26,692 nt of DNA from an uncultured Clostridia bacterium (GCA_958436475.1 CAUBKG010000028.1:1-26692); one strand, 5' to 3'; shown: positions 9,222-17,053, numbered from the stretch's first letter. Numbers and translations are program-made. Notes: generated from the sequence alone by a model not told the origin.

Positions 9222-10085
9222 TCAGCGATAGAGCTCCAGCACCGCCCTTCCGCTTTCTTCCGGTTCAAAGTACAAAACGCCTCCGCGTTCGGTATACTCC
9301 CCTTCTATGGGGTACACCGCGCACTTGGCCCTTCCCTCCTGCGTCATGCATTCGAACAGGCGGCGAAGCGTTTCACGGTCGGTGATGGAAAGATTCGTTT
9401 CCACGAGGTTGATGAGCGCGGGAAAGGTGTGGTAAGCGGCCGCCACGTTTCTCTCGGTAACGTATTCATTGAGGAACGATGCGACCGCCTGCGCCTGTAC
9501 CCGGCGTTTCTGCCGGATGCCCTCCGGCCACTCGGAAGCCTCCAGCAGGCTGAGAGAATCCTCTCCGCTCAATACCTGCACCCCTTCGGAGAATACTCCC
9601 GTTTCTCCCTCGATGCCGCCGGGCAGGTGCACGGGAAGGCCGCCGAACTGGTCGATCACTGCGGCGATGCTGTTTTTTCCGATGGCCGCGTAAGCGTCTG
9701 CCGGCACAATCGTTTCCTTCACGCATTCATATAGATACCGGGCGCCGCCATAGGAATAATGCCCGTTGAGGGTGGCGCGCCGGCCTTTGTATTCCGTTTC
9801 CCATTCGGGGGGAAGCATGCTGAGCGACATCATCCGGCTGCGCGTATCGAGGCGCAGCAGGGCTATGGCGATCCCATCCTCCCGGCTGCCGCCGATCAGC
9901 AGGAAATTGCGGCTTTCCGGCGTCTTTTTTTCCTGTCCGCCGGATACCGCGCTGCTGCCCGCGGGCGGAACCGCCAGTGAGCCGGAAAGCAGGAGGCCGA
10001 TCCAGCCGAAGGCGATCAGCGCCGTCAGCAGCGTGCTGATAAACGTGTTCCAGGTTTCCCATTTCTTATGCTGTTTTGATTTCAT
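9222..10085 (-). CDS. Divergent LytR-CpsA-Psr (LCP)-like membrane protein
   Basis: A 287-residue protein with a short basic N-terminus, one transmembrane helix (about residues 13-38) and an extracellular domain. The extracellular part follows the LCP order: FLLIGGS, LLRLDTRSRMMSLSMLPPEWE, ATLNGHYSYGGARYLYECVKE, IDQFGGLPVHLP, then LSGEDSLSLLEAS. LCP enzymes attach teichoic acids and other glycopolymers to peptidoglycan from undecaprenyl carriers. Here the usual SIPRDT motif, whose Arg contacts the pyrophosphate, reads SMLPPEWET, so the catalytic Arg is missing and activity may be lost or altered. An in-frame GTG directly before the ATG at 10085 is an alternative start; AAGGAGG lies upstream of both. 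It follows the small gene at 10619-10323, with a hairpin between them. Confidence 0.7.
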   Translation of the reverse strand: MKSKQHKKWETWNTFISTLLTALIAFGWIGLLLSGSLAVPPAGSSAVSGGQEKKTPESRNFLLIGGSREDGIAIALLRLDTRSRMMSLSMLPPEWETEYKGRRATLNGHYSYGGARYLYECVKETIVPADAYAAIGKNSIAAVIDQFGGLPVHLPGGIEGETGVFSEGVQVLSGEDSLSLLEASEWPEGIRQKRRVQAQAVASFLNEYVTERNVAAAYHTFPALINLVETNLSITDRETLRRLFECMTQEGRAKCAVYPIEGEYTERGGVLYFEPEESGRAVLELYR

Positions 10086-10217
10086 CACGCCTCTCCTCCT
10101 TACCGGTAGTATGGCCCTGCGGCGGGGCGTTCAAACCAGAAAGCGGGAAAGCCTGCAACAAAAGGCGGGCTCTCTTGCCGGTGGAGCGTCTCGAAAAAAC
10201 GTTGACCAAAAACAATG

Positions 10218-10274
10218 ACCCGCTATGGCACTGAACGGAACGTACCCTCGGTGTACAAGGGTACCATAGCGGGT
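10218..10274. terminator. Nested hairpin, probable terminator of the upstream small gene; contains repeat copy 2
   Basis: Outer stem ACCCGCTATGG (10218-10228) pairs perfectly with CCATAGCGGGT (10264-10274). An inner stem GTACCCT/AGGGTAC (10242-10248 with 10258-10264, sharing one base with the outer stem) encloses the loop CGGTGTACA. On the minus strand the structure is followed by CATTGTTTTT, so it can end transcription from the 10619-10323 gene, whose stop is about 50 nt upstream. It contains a full copy of the dispersed 19-bp repeat. Confidence 0.6.
10244..10262 (+). repeat. 19-bp dispersed repeat, copy 2
   Basis: ACCCTCGGTGTACAAGGGT, identical to the minus strand at 36-54. It forms the tip of the nested hairpin at 10218-10274. 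Confidence 0.7.
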
Positions 10275-10322
10275 TATCTGTTTTCTGAATCCAACCTGTC
10301 CGGGCGTTTTCAGCTCGGGCGG

Positions 10323-10619
10323 TCACTTTTCTTCCTCGGGAAAAAGGCCGAAATCCTTGAGATATCCGATCACCTGCTGGGTAAACCCCTTGTTTCCCAT
10401 CGCTTCGCGGAAGCGGTAGGAATTCGTTTTTCCCTTCTTTCGCAGCTCTTCGAGCAGGGAGGCGCATTCTTCCCGGCGGCGGCATAGGGTTTCACAGAGC
10501 TCCTCCAGCCGCGCCAGCTTCTCCGCGGCCGCACCCTCGCAGCCCGCTTCTCCCGGCGTGAGGAATTCGCCGGAAATTTCATAGGTTCCGTGTTCGGTGC
10601 GCTTCGTCATCCGTTTCAC
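10323..10619 (-). CDS. Small coiled-coil protein of unknown function
   Basis: A 98-residue charged protein that I cannot assign to a named family. Residues about 35-60 (KLARLEELCETLCRRREEC, then a further Leu-rich turn) form a predicted coiled coil, followed by RKKGKTNSYRFREAMGNKG and a short C-terminal helix ending in acidic residues. It resembles small regulatory or phage-derived proteins of Clostridia that carry a KLAxxE helix and a GKTxSxxF motif, but this is an impression only. The start is taken as GTG 10619 because GGGAGG sits 8 nt upstream. The ATG at 10652 would fall right at the predicted transcription start. A clear promoter supports it as a real gene. Confidence 0.6.
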   Translation of the reverse strand: MKRMTKRTEHGTYEISGEFLTPGEAGCEGAAAEKLARLEELCETLCRRREECASLLEELRKKGKTNSYRFREAMGNKGFTQQVIGYLKDFGLFPEEEK

Positions 10620-10657
10620 ATTCGTTTCCTCCCTATCATGCGGTATTTTCATCTCTC

Positions 10658-10686
10658 AGTATAGCGGATCAGGAGGGATGCGGCAA
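10658..10686 (-). promoter_or_regulatory. Promoter of the small coiled-coil gene
   Basis: On the minus strand -35 TTGCCG (10686-10681), 17-bp spacer, -10 TATACT (10663-10658). The predicted start site is near 10651, about 30 nt before the GTG start. Confidence 0.6.
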
Positions 10687-10727
10687 CGCCTTCGTTCGGC
10701 ACTTTCTTCCATATTGCGTCAAATTTG

Positions 10728-10756
10728 TTGCTCTGCGGTTCCGTCCGGGGTATAAT
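10728..10756 (+). promoter_or_regulatory. Promoter of the EndoQ-UvrD fusion gene
   Basis: -35 TTGCTC (10728-10733), 17-bp spacer, perfect -10 TATAAT (10751-10756), about 35 nt upstream of the start codon. It is divergent from the small-gene promoter with about 40 bp between them. Confidence 0.7.
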
Positions 10757-10791
10757 AGTGACAACATAATTTACGGGGGAGGAAACCCGCC

Positions 10792-13700
10792 ATGTACCTC
10801 GCGGATCTGCATATCCATTCAAAATATTCCCGCGCCACCAGCCGGGACTGCGACCTCATCCATCTCGATCTGTCCGCCCGGCAGAAGGGGATCGGATTGA
10901 TCGGCACGGGGGATTTCACCCACCCCGCCTGGCGCGCCGAATTAAAAGAATTCCTCGTGCCCGCCGAAGAGGGGCTTTACACCCTGCGGGAGGATGCGCG
11001 CCTGCCCTCCGGCGCAGGAGACGGCGCCGCGCCCCGCTTCGTGCTTTCCGGAGAAATCAGCTCCATTTATAAAAAGAACGGCAAAACGCGCAAGGTGCAC
11101 AATGTGATCCTTCTGCCCGGGATTGAGGCGGCGGATGCCCTCGCGGCAAAGCTCGAGGCGATCGGCAACATCCATTCGGACGGGCGCCCGATCCTAGGGC
11201 TCGACAGCCGCGACCTTCTGGAAATCACCCTCGAAGCCTGCCCCGAGGCGGTTTTCATCCCCGCCCATATCTGGACGCCTCATTTCGCCCTGTTCGGCGC
11301 GTTTTCGGGGTTCGATACCATAGAAGAATGCTTTGAAGACCTGACTCCGTACATCCACGCCGTGGAAACCGGCCTTTCCTCCGACCCGCCCATGAACTGG
11401 ATGGTTTCGGCGCTCGACCGCTTCACCCTCGTCTCCAATTCAGACGCGCATTCCCCCTCGAAGCTCGGCCGGGAGGCAAATCTCATCGAAGCGGGGCTTT
11501 CCTTCGGGGAGCTTTCCCACGCGATACAAACCGGCGAGGGCTTCGGCGGCACCATTGAATTTTTCCCCGAAGAAGGAAAATACCATCTGGACGGCCACCG
11601 GAACTGCTCCCTCTGCCTCACCCCTGCGGAAACGGAAGGCTTCGGCGGAAAATGCCCCGTGTGCGGCAAAAAGATCACCATCGGCGTGCAGCACCGCGTG
11701 GAGGAGCTGGCAGACCGGCCTCTGGGCTTCCGTCCGGAAAATGCCCCGCCCTTCCAGAGCCTCGCTCCCCTACCCGAGGTAATCGCCGCCTCCACGGGCG
11801 TATCCGCCGCAAGCAAAAAAACGTCGGAGCGTTACGCCCGCCTGCTCCGCGAAGTGGGGCCCGAATTTTATATCCTGCGCGAGGCCTCTCCCGAGCAGAT
11901 CGAACAGACGGCGGGGCCGTGCGTAGCAGAGGGAATCCGCCGCCTGCGCGAAGGGCGCGTGGAGCGCAGCCCCGGATATGACGGCGCTTACGGCACCATC
12001 ACCCTACTGAGCCCCGCGGAAATCGAAGAATATAACGGCCAGCTTTCCATGTTCGGCGGGGCGAGCGGCCCCGCGCCCAAAGCCGGGAAGAAGCGCGCGC
12101 CCGTAAAGAAACGCGCGGAAGAAAAGGCATTGCCAGAAGAAGCCGTCCCGGCGGCGGAAGCCCTGAACTGCGAGCAGAAAACAGCGGTGGAAACCAGCGC
12201 GCCCGCCGCGGCCGTTATCGCGGGGCCGGGTACCGGAAAAACCAAAACGCTCGTTTCCCGCATTGCCCATCTCGTGGAGGAGCGGGGCGTGAAGCCTTCG
12301 GAAATTACCGCCGTGACCTTCACGAACCTTGCGGCGGACGAAATGCGCGAACGCCTTCAGAGCCGGCTCGGCAAACGGGCCGCTTCGTCGCTTACGGTCG
12401 GCACCTTCCATTCCATTTGTCTGCGCCTCCTTACGGACGAGCTTCGCGGCCTTTCCCTGCTCGGGGAAGCCGATGCGCTCCGCCTCGCGGAACGGGCTTT
12501 GGCGGATCTCGGTTTCAAAGGCTCGCCGCGCGCGCTGCTTCGGGAGGTTTCCCGCATCAAAAACGGGGCCGCCGGGGAAGCGGACTTTCCGAGGGAAGCG
12601 TATGAAGCTTACTGCCGTCTGCAGCGGGAAGCCGGAGCATACGATTTCGACGACCTGCTGCTCCGCGCATTGGAAAAGCCCGCCGCCGGGCGCTCTTTTT
12701 CCCACCTGCTGGTGGATGAATTTCAGGATATCAATGAAATCCAATACCGCCTCGTGCGGGCCTGGAGCCGCGGCGGCAAAAGCCTGTTCGTCATCGGCGA
12801 CCCCGACCAGGCGATCTACGGCTTCCGCGGTTCCTCCGCCCGGTGCTTCGAGCGCCTTGCGGCGGAGCTGCCCGAGCTTTGCATCATACGCCTGCTCCGG
12901 AATTACCGGAGCGCTCCCGAAATTCTCTCCTGCTCCCTGCCCATGATCTCGAAGAACGAAGGCGCTCCCCGCCGCCTCGAAGCGTTCCGTCCCGCCGGCG
13001 GTCGGGTGCGTTTCTGCCATGCGCCGGGCGACTTTGCGGAGGCCGTGTTCATCGCGCATGAAATCAGCCGCATGGTGGGGGGAATGGATATGCTCGAAGC
13101 ACAGTCCGCCTCCCGGGAAGATTCCCGTGAAACGCGTTCCTTTTCCGATATCGCCGTGCTGTGCCGCACCCATCGGGGCGCGGAGCTGGTGGAAAAATGC
13201 CTTCGGCACGAAAGCATCCCGTGCATCGTATCCGGCCGGGAGGATTACCTCCTGAACGAGGCGGTGCAGGGCGCGCTCGGATTCTTCCGCTTTCTTTGCG
13301 ATATGGGAGATACGGCAGGCCTCCACGCCGCGCTCAGGTATCTCTGGAACGTGCCCACCGACCTCGTGGAGCATGCAGAGCGTTTCTGCCGGAAATCTCC
13401 CTCCCCCACCCTTTCGGCTCTGCGGGAGGAATTGGCCGGCTGTGCGCCCCTCGAGCCATTCTGGGAGGCCGCCGGGCGCTTCCAGCCGGAGCTGCATAAA
13501 AAGCCCCGCGCGCTGCTGGAACAGCTCGGCGAAGAGCTGGAGCTCCTCCAGCAGCCGGAATATGAACGGCTGCTGAACTGTTCTGTATTTTCCGGCGATA
13601 TGCCCGCCTTCCTGCGCGGCATCCTTCTGGGGGAAGAAGGCGACGTGCGCCGGGCTTCCGGCCGGGCATATGAATCGGGCGCGGTGCGGGTGATGACGCT

Positions 13701-13974
13701 CCATGCCTCAAAAGGGCTCGAGTTCCCGGTGGTATTTCTCTGCGGCGTGAAAAAGGAAAATATCCCGCTCGAGGCCGCACACCGCCCCTGCGACCTGCCG
13801 GAGGAACGCCGGCTCTTCTATGTGGGCATGACCCGCGCAAGGGATGAGCTGATCCTCTCCGGCGCGGGAGAGGCCTCGCCCTTCCTCGCGGATATTCCAA
13901 ACGGACTGTTTTCCCGTGAAACGGTTCTCCCCCCGCGGCGGGAGCCGGATGCAGAACAGCTCAGCCTCTTTTGA
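10792..13974 (+). CDS. EndoQ-like PHP nuclease fused to UvrD/Rep-type SF1 helicase
   Basis: A 1060-residue two-part DNA repair protein. Residues 1 to about 415 match the EndoQ group (TIGR00375) of PHP metallohydrolases: DLHIHSKYSR near the start, GTGDFTHP, PAHIWTPHF, SNSDAHSPSKLGREANL, and two Cys pairs (CSLC and CPVCG) for a zinc site. Characterised EndoQ enzymes nick DNA 5' of deaminated bases. After a basic, Ala/Pro-rich linker, residues about 457-1045 form an SF1A helicase: Walker A AGPGTGKT (477-484), DEFQD (642-646), GDPDQAIYGFRG, LLRNYRS, MTLHASKGLEFPVVF, and RRLFYVGMTRARDEL. QLSMF at 417-421 lies at the junction and QLSLF at 1056-1060 is the C-terminus; both fit the bacterial beta-clamp-binding consensus. 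The ribosome site is GGGGGAGG. Nicking plus strand unwinding in one protein suggests a self-contained excision route for deaminated DNA; this coupling is inferred. Confidence 0.92.
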   Translation: MYLADLHIHSKYSRATSRDCDLIHLDLSARQKGIGLIGTGDFTHPAWRAELKEFLVPAEEGLYTLREDARLPSGAGDGAAPRFVLSGEISSIYKKNGKTRKVHNVILLPGIEAADALAAKLEAIGNIHSDGRPILGLDSRDLLEITLEACPEAVFIPAHIWTPHFALFGAFSGFDTIEECFEDLTPYIHAVETGLSSDPPMNWMVSALDRFTLVSNSDAHSPSKLGREANLIEAGLSFGELSHAIQTGEGFGGTIEFFPEEGKYHLDGHRNCSLCLTPAETEGFGGKCPVCGKKITIGVQHRVEELADRPLGFRPENAPPFQSLAPLPEVIAASTGVSAASKKTSERYARLLREVGPEFYILREASPEQIEQTAGPCVAEGIRRLREGRVERSPGYDGAYGTITLLSPAEIEEYNGQLSMFGGASGPAPKAGKKRAPVKKRAEEKALPEEAVPAAEALNCEQKTAVETSAPAAAVIAGPGTGKTKTLVSRIAHLVEERGVKPSEITAVTFTNLAADEMRERLQSRLGKRAASSLTVGTFHSICLRLLTDELRGLSLLGEADALRLAERALADLGFKGSPRALLREVSRIKNGAAGEADFPREAYEAYCRLQREAGAYDFDDLLLRALEKPAAGRSFSHLLVDEFQDINEIQYRLVRAWSRGGKSLFVIGDPDQAIYGFRGSSARCFERLAAELPELCIIRLLRNYRSAPEILSCSLPMISKNEGAPRRLEAFRPAGGRVRFCHAPGDFAEAVFIAHEISRMVGGMDMLEAQSASREDSRETRSFSDIAVLCRTHRGAELVEKCLRHESIPCIVSGREDYLLNEAVQGALGFFRFLCDMGDTAGLHAALRYLWNVPTDLVEHAERFCRKSPSPTLSALREELAGCAPLEPFWEAAGRFQPELHKKPRALLEQLGEELELLQQPEYERLLNCSVFSGDMPAFLRGILLGEEGDVRRASGRAYESGAVRVMTLHASKGLEFPVVFLCGVKKENIPLEAAHRPCDLPEERRLFYVGMTRARDELILSGAGEASPFLADIPNGLFSRETVLPPRREPDAEQLSLF

Positions 13975-13976
13975 AC

Positions 13977-14024
13977 AATACCGCCCGAGGCATTTTCCTT
14001 TTTTGCCGCGGGTATTATTTTTAT
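13977..14024 (+). terminator. Intrinsic terminator after the EndoQ-UvrD gene
   Basis: AATACC (13977-13982) pairs with GGTATT (14011-14016), with inner AGGCA/TGCC pairing, followed by ATTTTTAT. It begins 3 nt after the stop codon. Confidence 0.65.
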
Positions 14025-14282
14025 AAATTGCCCGCTGCACGGGCAACGGACCTAAAATCTCTGCGCATGCGGCCTCGGAGAGACCGCATGCGCCAAAAAA
14101 ATAGCCATATGGGCTGTTCCCGGTCCGCATGACCAAAAAAATAACTTTTTTCGTTTATTCCTCCATAAACGCACGAGGCTTTTCCTATAAATTTGTATGG
14201 AATATACCACCTTTTTCCCGAAAGCGCGGGATAGCTTCCCTTTCGGACGAACCTCATACGCGTGCACGCAGCGCTTACCCGC
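14025..14282. other. Gene-free stretch rich in hairpins, possible small-RNA locus
   Basis: No convincing protein gene. Perfect hairpins include TTGCCCG/CGGGCAA (14028-14046), GCGCATGCGG/CCGCATGCGC (14063-14093), AGCC/GGCT (14103-14115), GGTC/GACC (14122-14134), CGTTTAT/ATAAACG with loop TCCTCC (14152-14171), and CCGAAAG/CTTTCGG with inner GGGA/TCCC (14219-14247). On the minus strand the AGCC/GGCT hairpin is followed by ATTTTTTT, a terminator-like arrangement. The TCCTCC loop is complementary to Shine-Dalgarno sequences if read on the plus strand. Minus-strand reading frames here have repetitive basic composition and no good start site. Confidence 0.4.
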
Positions 14283-14311
14283 TTGAAAGCTCCGAAAAAG
14301 TTTGATATTAT
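14283..14311 (+). promoter_or_regulatory. Promoter of the patatin-like gene
   Basis: -35 TTGAAA (14283-14288), 17-bp spacer, -10 TATTAT (14306-14311), about 30 nt before the start codon. Confidence 0.7.
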
Positions 14312-14344
14312 GGTAACAATCTTTTAAAAAGAAGCGTGAAAATG

Positions 14345-15223
14345 ATGAAAATAGGACTAGTTCTCGAGGGGGGCGGTATGCGCGGGCTTTATACCGGCGG
14401 CGTGCTGGACTGCCTGACCGACTTTTCCCTTATGGCCGATTATGTGATCGGCGTATCGGCGGGGGCGTGCAACGGCGTTTCCTATGTTTCCGGCCAGCGG
14501 GGCCGGAATTTCCGCATCAACACCCAGTATGTAACAGACAGCCGCTATGTCGGCCTTAAAAATTATATAAAAACCGGCTCGGTCTTCGGCATGGATTTTA
14601 TCTTCGATGAGATCCCCTCCCGGCTCGACCCGTTCGATTATGAGGCTTTTCTGCGCTCTCCCTGCGAATTTGTCGCCGGGGTGACGGATGTTAAAACCGG
14701 CCTCCCCGCCTATTTCGGCAAGGAAGCGATGCGGTGCGACAGCATCGTGCTGCGCGCTTCCTCGGCCATTCCCGTGTTCTCCCCGATGGTGGAGATCGGG
14801 GGCCGCATGTATCTGGACGGCGCCGCGTCCGACCCTATCCCCGTGAAGCGCGCGCTGGCGGACGGCTGCGACCGCCTCGTGGTGGTGCGCACCAGAGAGC
14901 CGGAATTCATAAAGCCTCCGGAGCCAGGCCGCTCTTTTTACCGGCGCCGGTACCGAAAGTACCCCCAAATGATCCGCGCGCTCGAAAAAAGGCATGAGGT
15001 GTACAACGAAACGTGCGCCTATATCCAAAAGCTGGAAGAAGACGGAACCGCTCTCGTCATCGCCCCGGAAAAGCCGCTCGGCCTCAGCCGCTTCGAGAAA
15101 AAACCGGAAAACCTCCGGCGCGCCTATCAGCTCGGCTATGACGATACCGCCCGGCTTTCCGACGCCCTCCGGCGCTTTTTCAGCTCTGCGCCGCAGCCCG
15201 CCGGAGAAGCGGCGCATGGATAA
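14345..15223 (+). CDS. Patatin-like phospholipase (YjjU/RssA-type)
   Basis: A 292-residue cytosolic patatin-family acyl hydrolase that acts on phospholipids or other acyl esters through a Ser-Asp dyad. The oxyanion loop GGGMRG is at residues 9-14, the nucleophile elbow GVSAG at 36-40 (Ser38), and the catalytic Asp in DGAASDPIPV at 158. The frame is open from GTG 14336 with ATG at 14342 and 14345. The product from 14345 begins with the canonical MKIGLVLEGGG, and AAGAAG is the only, weak, ribosome site, so 14342 is equally possible. A C-terminal region of about 110 residues, rich in Lys/Arg and Glu, follows the catalytic core. The natural substrate is not evident. Its promoter is at 14283-14311. 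Confidence 0.9.
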   Translation: MKIGLVLEGGGMRGLYTGGVLDCLTDFSLMADYVIGVSAGACNGVSYVSGQRGRNFRINTQYVTDSRYVGLKNYIKTGSVFGMDFIFDEIPSRLDPFDYEAFLRSPCEFVAGVTDVKTGLPAYFGKEAMRCDSIVLRASSAIPVFSPMVEIGGRMYLDGAASDPIPVKRALADGCDRLVVVRTREPEFIKPPEPGRSFYRRRYRKYPQMIRALEKRHEVYNETCAYIQKLEEDGTALVIAPEKPLGLSRFEKKPENLRRAYQLGYDDTARLSDALRRFFSSAPQPAGEAAHG

Positions 15224-15300
15224 CACCAAAAATATTTCCGGAAGCCGCGCGGTTCATGCCGCCGTGCTCCGGGATGCCAATTGAGAAGGTAGGAACCCAT

Positions 15301-15519
15301 ATGGAAAGTTACCGTTTTTTATTCGACGTTGCTCTTATTCTCCTGAGCACCAAGCTGTTCGGCCTGCTCACGAAGCGCTTCCAGATGCCCCAGGTGGTGG
15401 GCGCCCTACTCGCGGGCCTGCTGCTCGCGCCCTCGGAAGGGGATTTCGCCGCGGCTTACGAAGAACTCAGCCGCTACCGCAGCGAGCCGGACCCGGAAGA
15501 TTCCTTTCTGGGCTCCTAA
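15301..15519 (+). pseudogene. Truncated cation:proton antiporter (CPA2-type) remnant
   Basis: The 72-codon frame has a good ribosome site (AGAAGGTAGGA) before ATG 15301. Its first 45 residues are the start of a CPA2 Na+/K+:H+ antiporter: one helix, then LLTKRFQMPQVVGALLAGLLLAP, the conserved second helix that leads into the transport core. Directly after LLLAP the sequence switches to an acidic, soluble tail (SEGDFAAAYEELSRYR, then PDPEDSF) and stops. Family members are 380 to over 600 residues, so the transport core is missing. An in-frame internal deletion joining the N-terminus to the original C-terminal tail explains this best, though the tail's origin is inferred. It is followed by a normal terminator. 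Expression of a one- or two-helix peptide is possible, transport is not. Confidence 0.65.
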
Positions 15520-15535
15520 CATCAAAAAGCATATG

Positions 15536-15570
15536 AAAACGGCAGGTCCAAAGGGGCCTGCCGTTTATTT
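15536..15570. terminator. Bidirectional intrinsic terminator
   Basis: AAACGGCAGG (15537-15546) pairs with CCTGCCGTTT (15557-15566), flanked by A-tract and T-tract. It serves the antiporter remnant (+) and the DUF1846 gene (-). Confidence 0.88.
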
Positions 15571-15586
15571 TGCCTATTTGCATCAT

Positions 15587-17053
15587 TCAGCTCTGATACC
15601 TCGGCTCGCAGGTGATATTGACGCCGAGCCGCCGGAAAACCTTTTCATCCACCGGGGAAAGGATAACGGAAGAATGCACCTCACAGCCGCGAAGCTTGCT
15701 CAGTTGCTCCATGGCAAGCTCGGCCTTTGCATCGTTCGCCGCACAGATGGAAAGGGCGATCAGGATTTCATCCGTATGCAGGCGGGGGTTGCGGTTGCCG
15801 AGATGGTCTACCTTCAGGTGCTGGATGGGTTCGATGATGGTGGGAGAAATGAGATGGATATCGTCTGGAATGCCGCCGAGCGTTTTGAGGGCGTTCAGCA
15901 GCAGCGCCGCGGAAGAGCCCAGCAGGTCGGAGGTTTTCCCCGTAACGATTTCGCCTCCCGGTAGCTCCATCGCCGCCGCAGGCGCGCCGGTGAGGGCCGC
16001 CTTCTGGAGCGCCGGGGCGATCACGGCGCGGTCGTGCACGGTGATGCCCGCTTTTTTCATCAGCAGCTCCAGCTTAAAGACGACCTCCTCGCTCACGAGC
16101 CCCTTTCGGTGGTCACATAAGCCGGTGTAATACCGCCGCACGATTTCCTGACAGGACGCGGCGCGGACAACACCGTCGTCCATAATGCAGTTGCCCGCCA
16201 TGTTCACGCCCATATCGGTGGGCGATTTATACGGGCATTCGCCCGAGATTTTTTCCATCATGGCCGTGACTACCGGGAAAATCTCCACATCGCGGTTGTA
16301 ATTCACGGTGGTGGTGCCGTAAGCTTCCAGATGGAAGGGATCGATCATATTGACGTCGTTCAGATCGGCCGTGGCCGCCTCGTACGCGAGGTTGACCGGA
16401 TGCTTGAGCGGCAGGTTCCAGATGGGGAAGGTTTCAAACTTGGCATAGCCCGCCCGGACGCCCCTTTTATGATGATGGTAGAGCTGGGAAAGGCAGGTGG
16501 CCATTTTGCCGCTTCCGGGCCCCGGCGCGGTAACCACCACCAGCTCCCGGCTGGTTTCGATGTATTCGTTCTTGCCGTAGCCTTCATCGCTCACGATCTT
16601 TGCGATATCCGAGGGGTAACCGTCGATGGGATAATGGCGGTAAACCTTTACCCCCAGCGTTTCCAGGCGCTTCTGGAACGCCTCTGCCACCGGCTGGCCC
16701 TGGAACTGCGTGAGCACGACGCTCCCCACATACAGGCCGATGCCGCGGAATTCATCAATCAGCCGCAGAACATCCAGGTCATAGGTGATGCCGAGATCGC
16801 CGCGCAGCTTGCTCTTTTCGATATCGCCCGCATTGATGGCGATCACGACCTCCACACGATCCTTCAGCTGAAGGAGCATTTTGAGCTTACTGTCCGGCTG
16901 GAAGCCGGGAAGCACGCGGGAGGCGTGGTAATCGTCGAACAGCTTGCCGCCGAACTCCAAATACAGCTTACCGCCGAACTGGGAAATACGCTCCCGGATA
17001 TGCTCCGACTGCATGCGCAGATACTTTTCATTATCAAAACCGATCTGATTCAT
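15587..17053 (-). CDS. DUF1846 (UPF0371) family protein
   Basis: A 488-residue cytosolic protein matching the DUF1846/UPF0371 family over its whole length: N-terminal GFDNEKYLRMQSEHIRERI, then GGKLYLEFGGKLFDDYHASRVLPGF, a glycine-rich APGPGSGKMATCLSQLYHH segment at residues 176-194 that resembles a nucleotide-binding loop, and NMAGNCIMDD further on. The family is common in Firmicutes and Actinobacteria. A structure is known for a member, but the reaction is not established to my knowledge. The start ATG at 17053 has GAGGCGGGGG upstream and a perfect-spacing promoter. It is a single-gene transcription unit ending at 15536-15570. Confidence 0.93.
   Translation of the reverse strand: MNQIGFDNEKYLRMQSEHIRERISQFGGKLYLEFGGKLFDDYHASRVLPGFQPDSKLKMLLQLKDRVEVVIAINAGDIEKSKLRGDLGITYDLDVLRLIDEFRGIGLYVGSVVLTQFQGQPVAEAFQKRLETLGVKVYRHYPIDGYPSDIAKIVSDEGYGKNEYIETSRELVVVTAPGPGSGKMATCLSQLYHHHKRGVRAGYAKFETFPIWNLPLKHPVNLAYEAATADLNDVNMIDPFHLEAYGTTTVNYNRDVEIFPVVTAMMEKISGECPYKSPTDMGVNMAGNCIMDDGVVRAASCQEIVRRYYTGLCDHRKGLVSEEVVFKLELLMKKAGITVHDRAVIAPALQKAALTGAPAAAMELPGGEIVTGKTSDLLGSSAALLLNALKTLGGIPDDIHLISPTIIEPIQHLKVDHLGNRNPRLHTDEILIALSICAANDAKAELAMEQLSKLRGCEVHSSVILSPVDEKVFRRLGVNITCEPRYQS

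Noticed and set aside
12004..13704. 566-codon open frame on the minus strand
   Set aside because: It is antisense to the EndoQ-UvrD gene, whose helicase motifs are unmistakable. GC-rich third positions keep this opposite frame open, and its product lacks any coherent domain.
14195..14215. Possible T-box motif (AAAAAGGTGGTA on the minus strand)
   Set aside because: The ACCGCG part of the conserved antiterminator is missing, and no specifier stem or downstream synthetase/amino-acid gene is present.
14021..14267. Two overlapping minus-strand frames in the gene-free stretch
   Set aside because: They run through hairpins and have basic, low-quality composition and no ribosome site.
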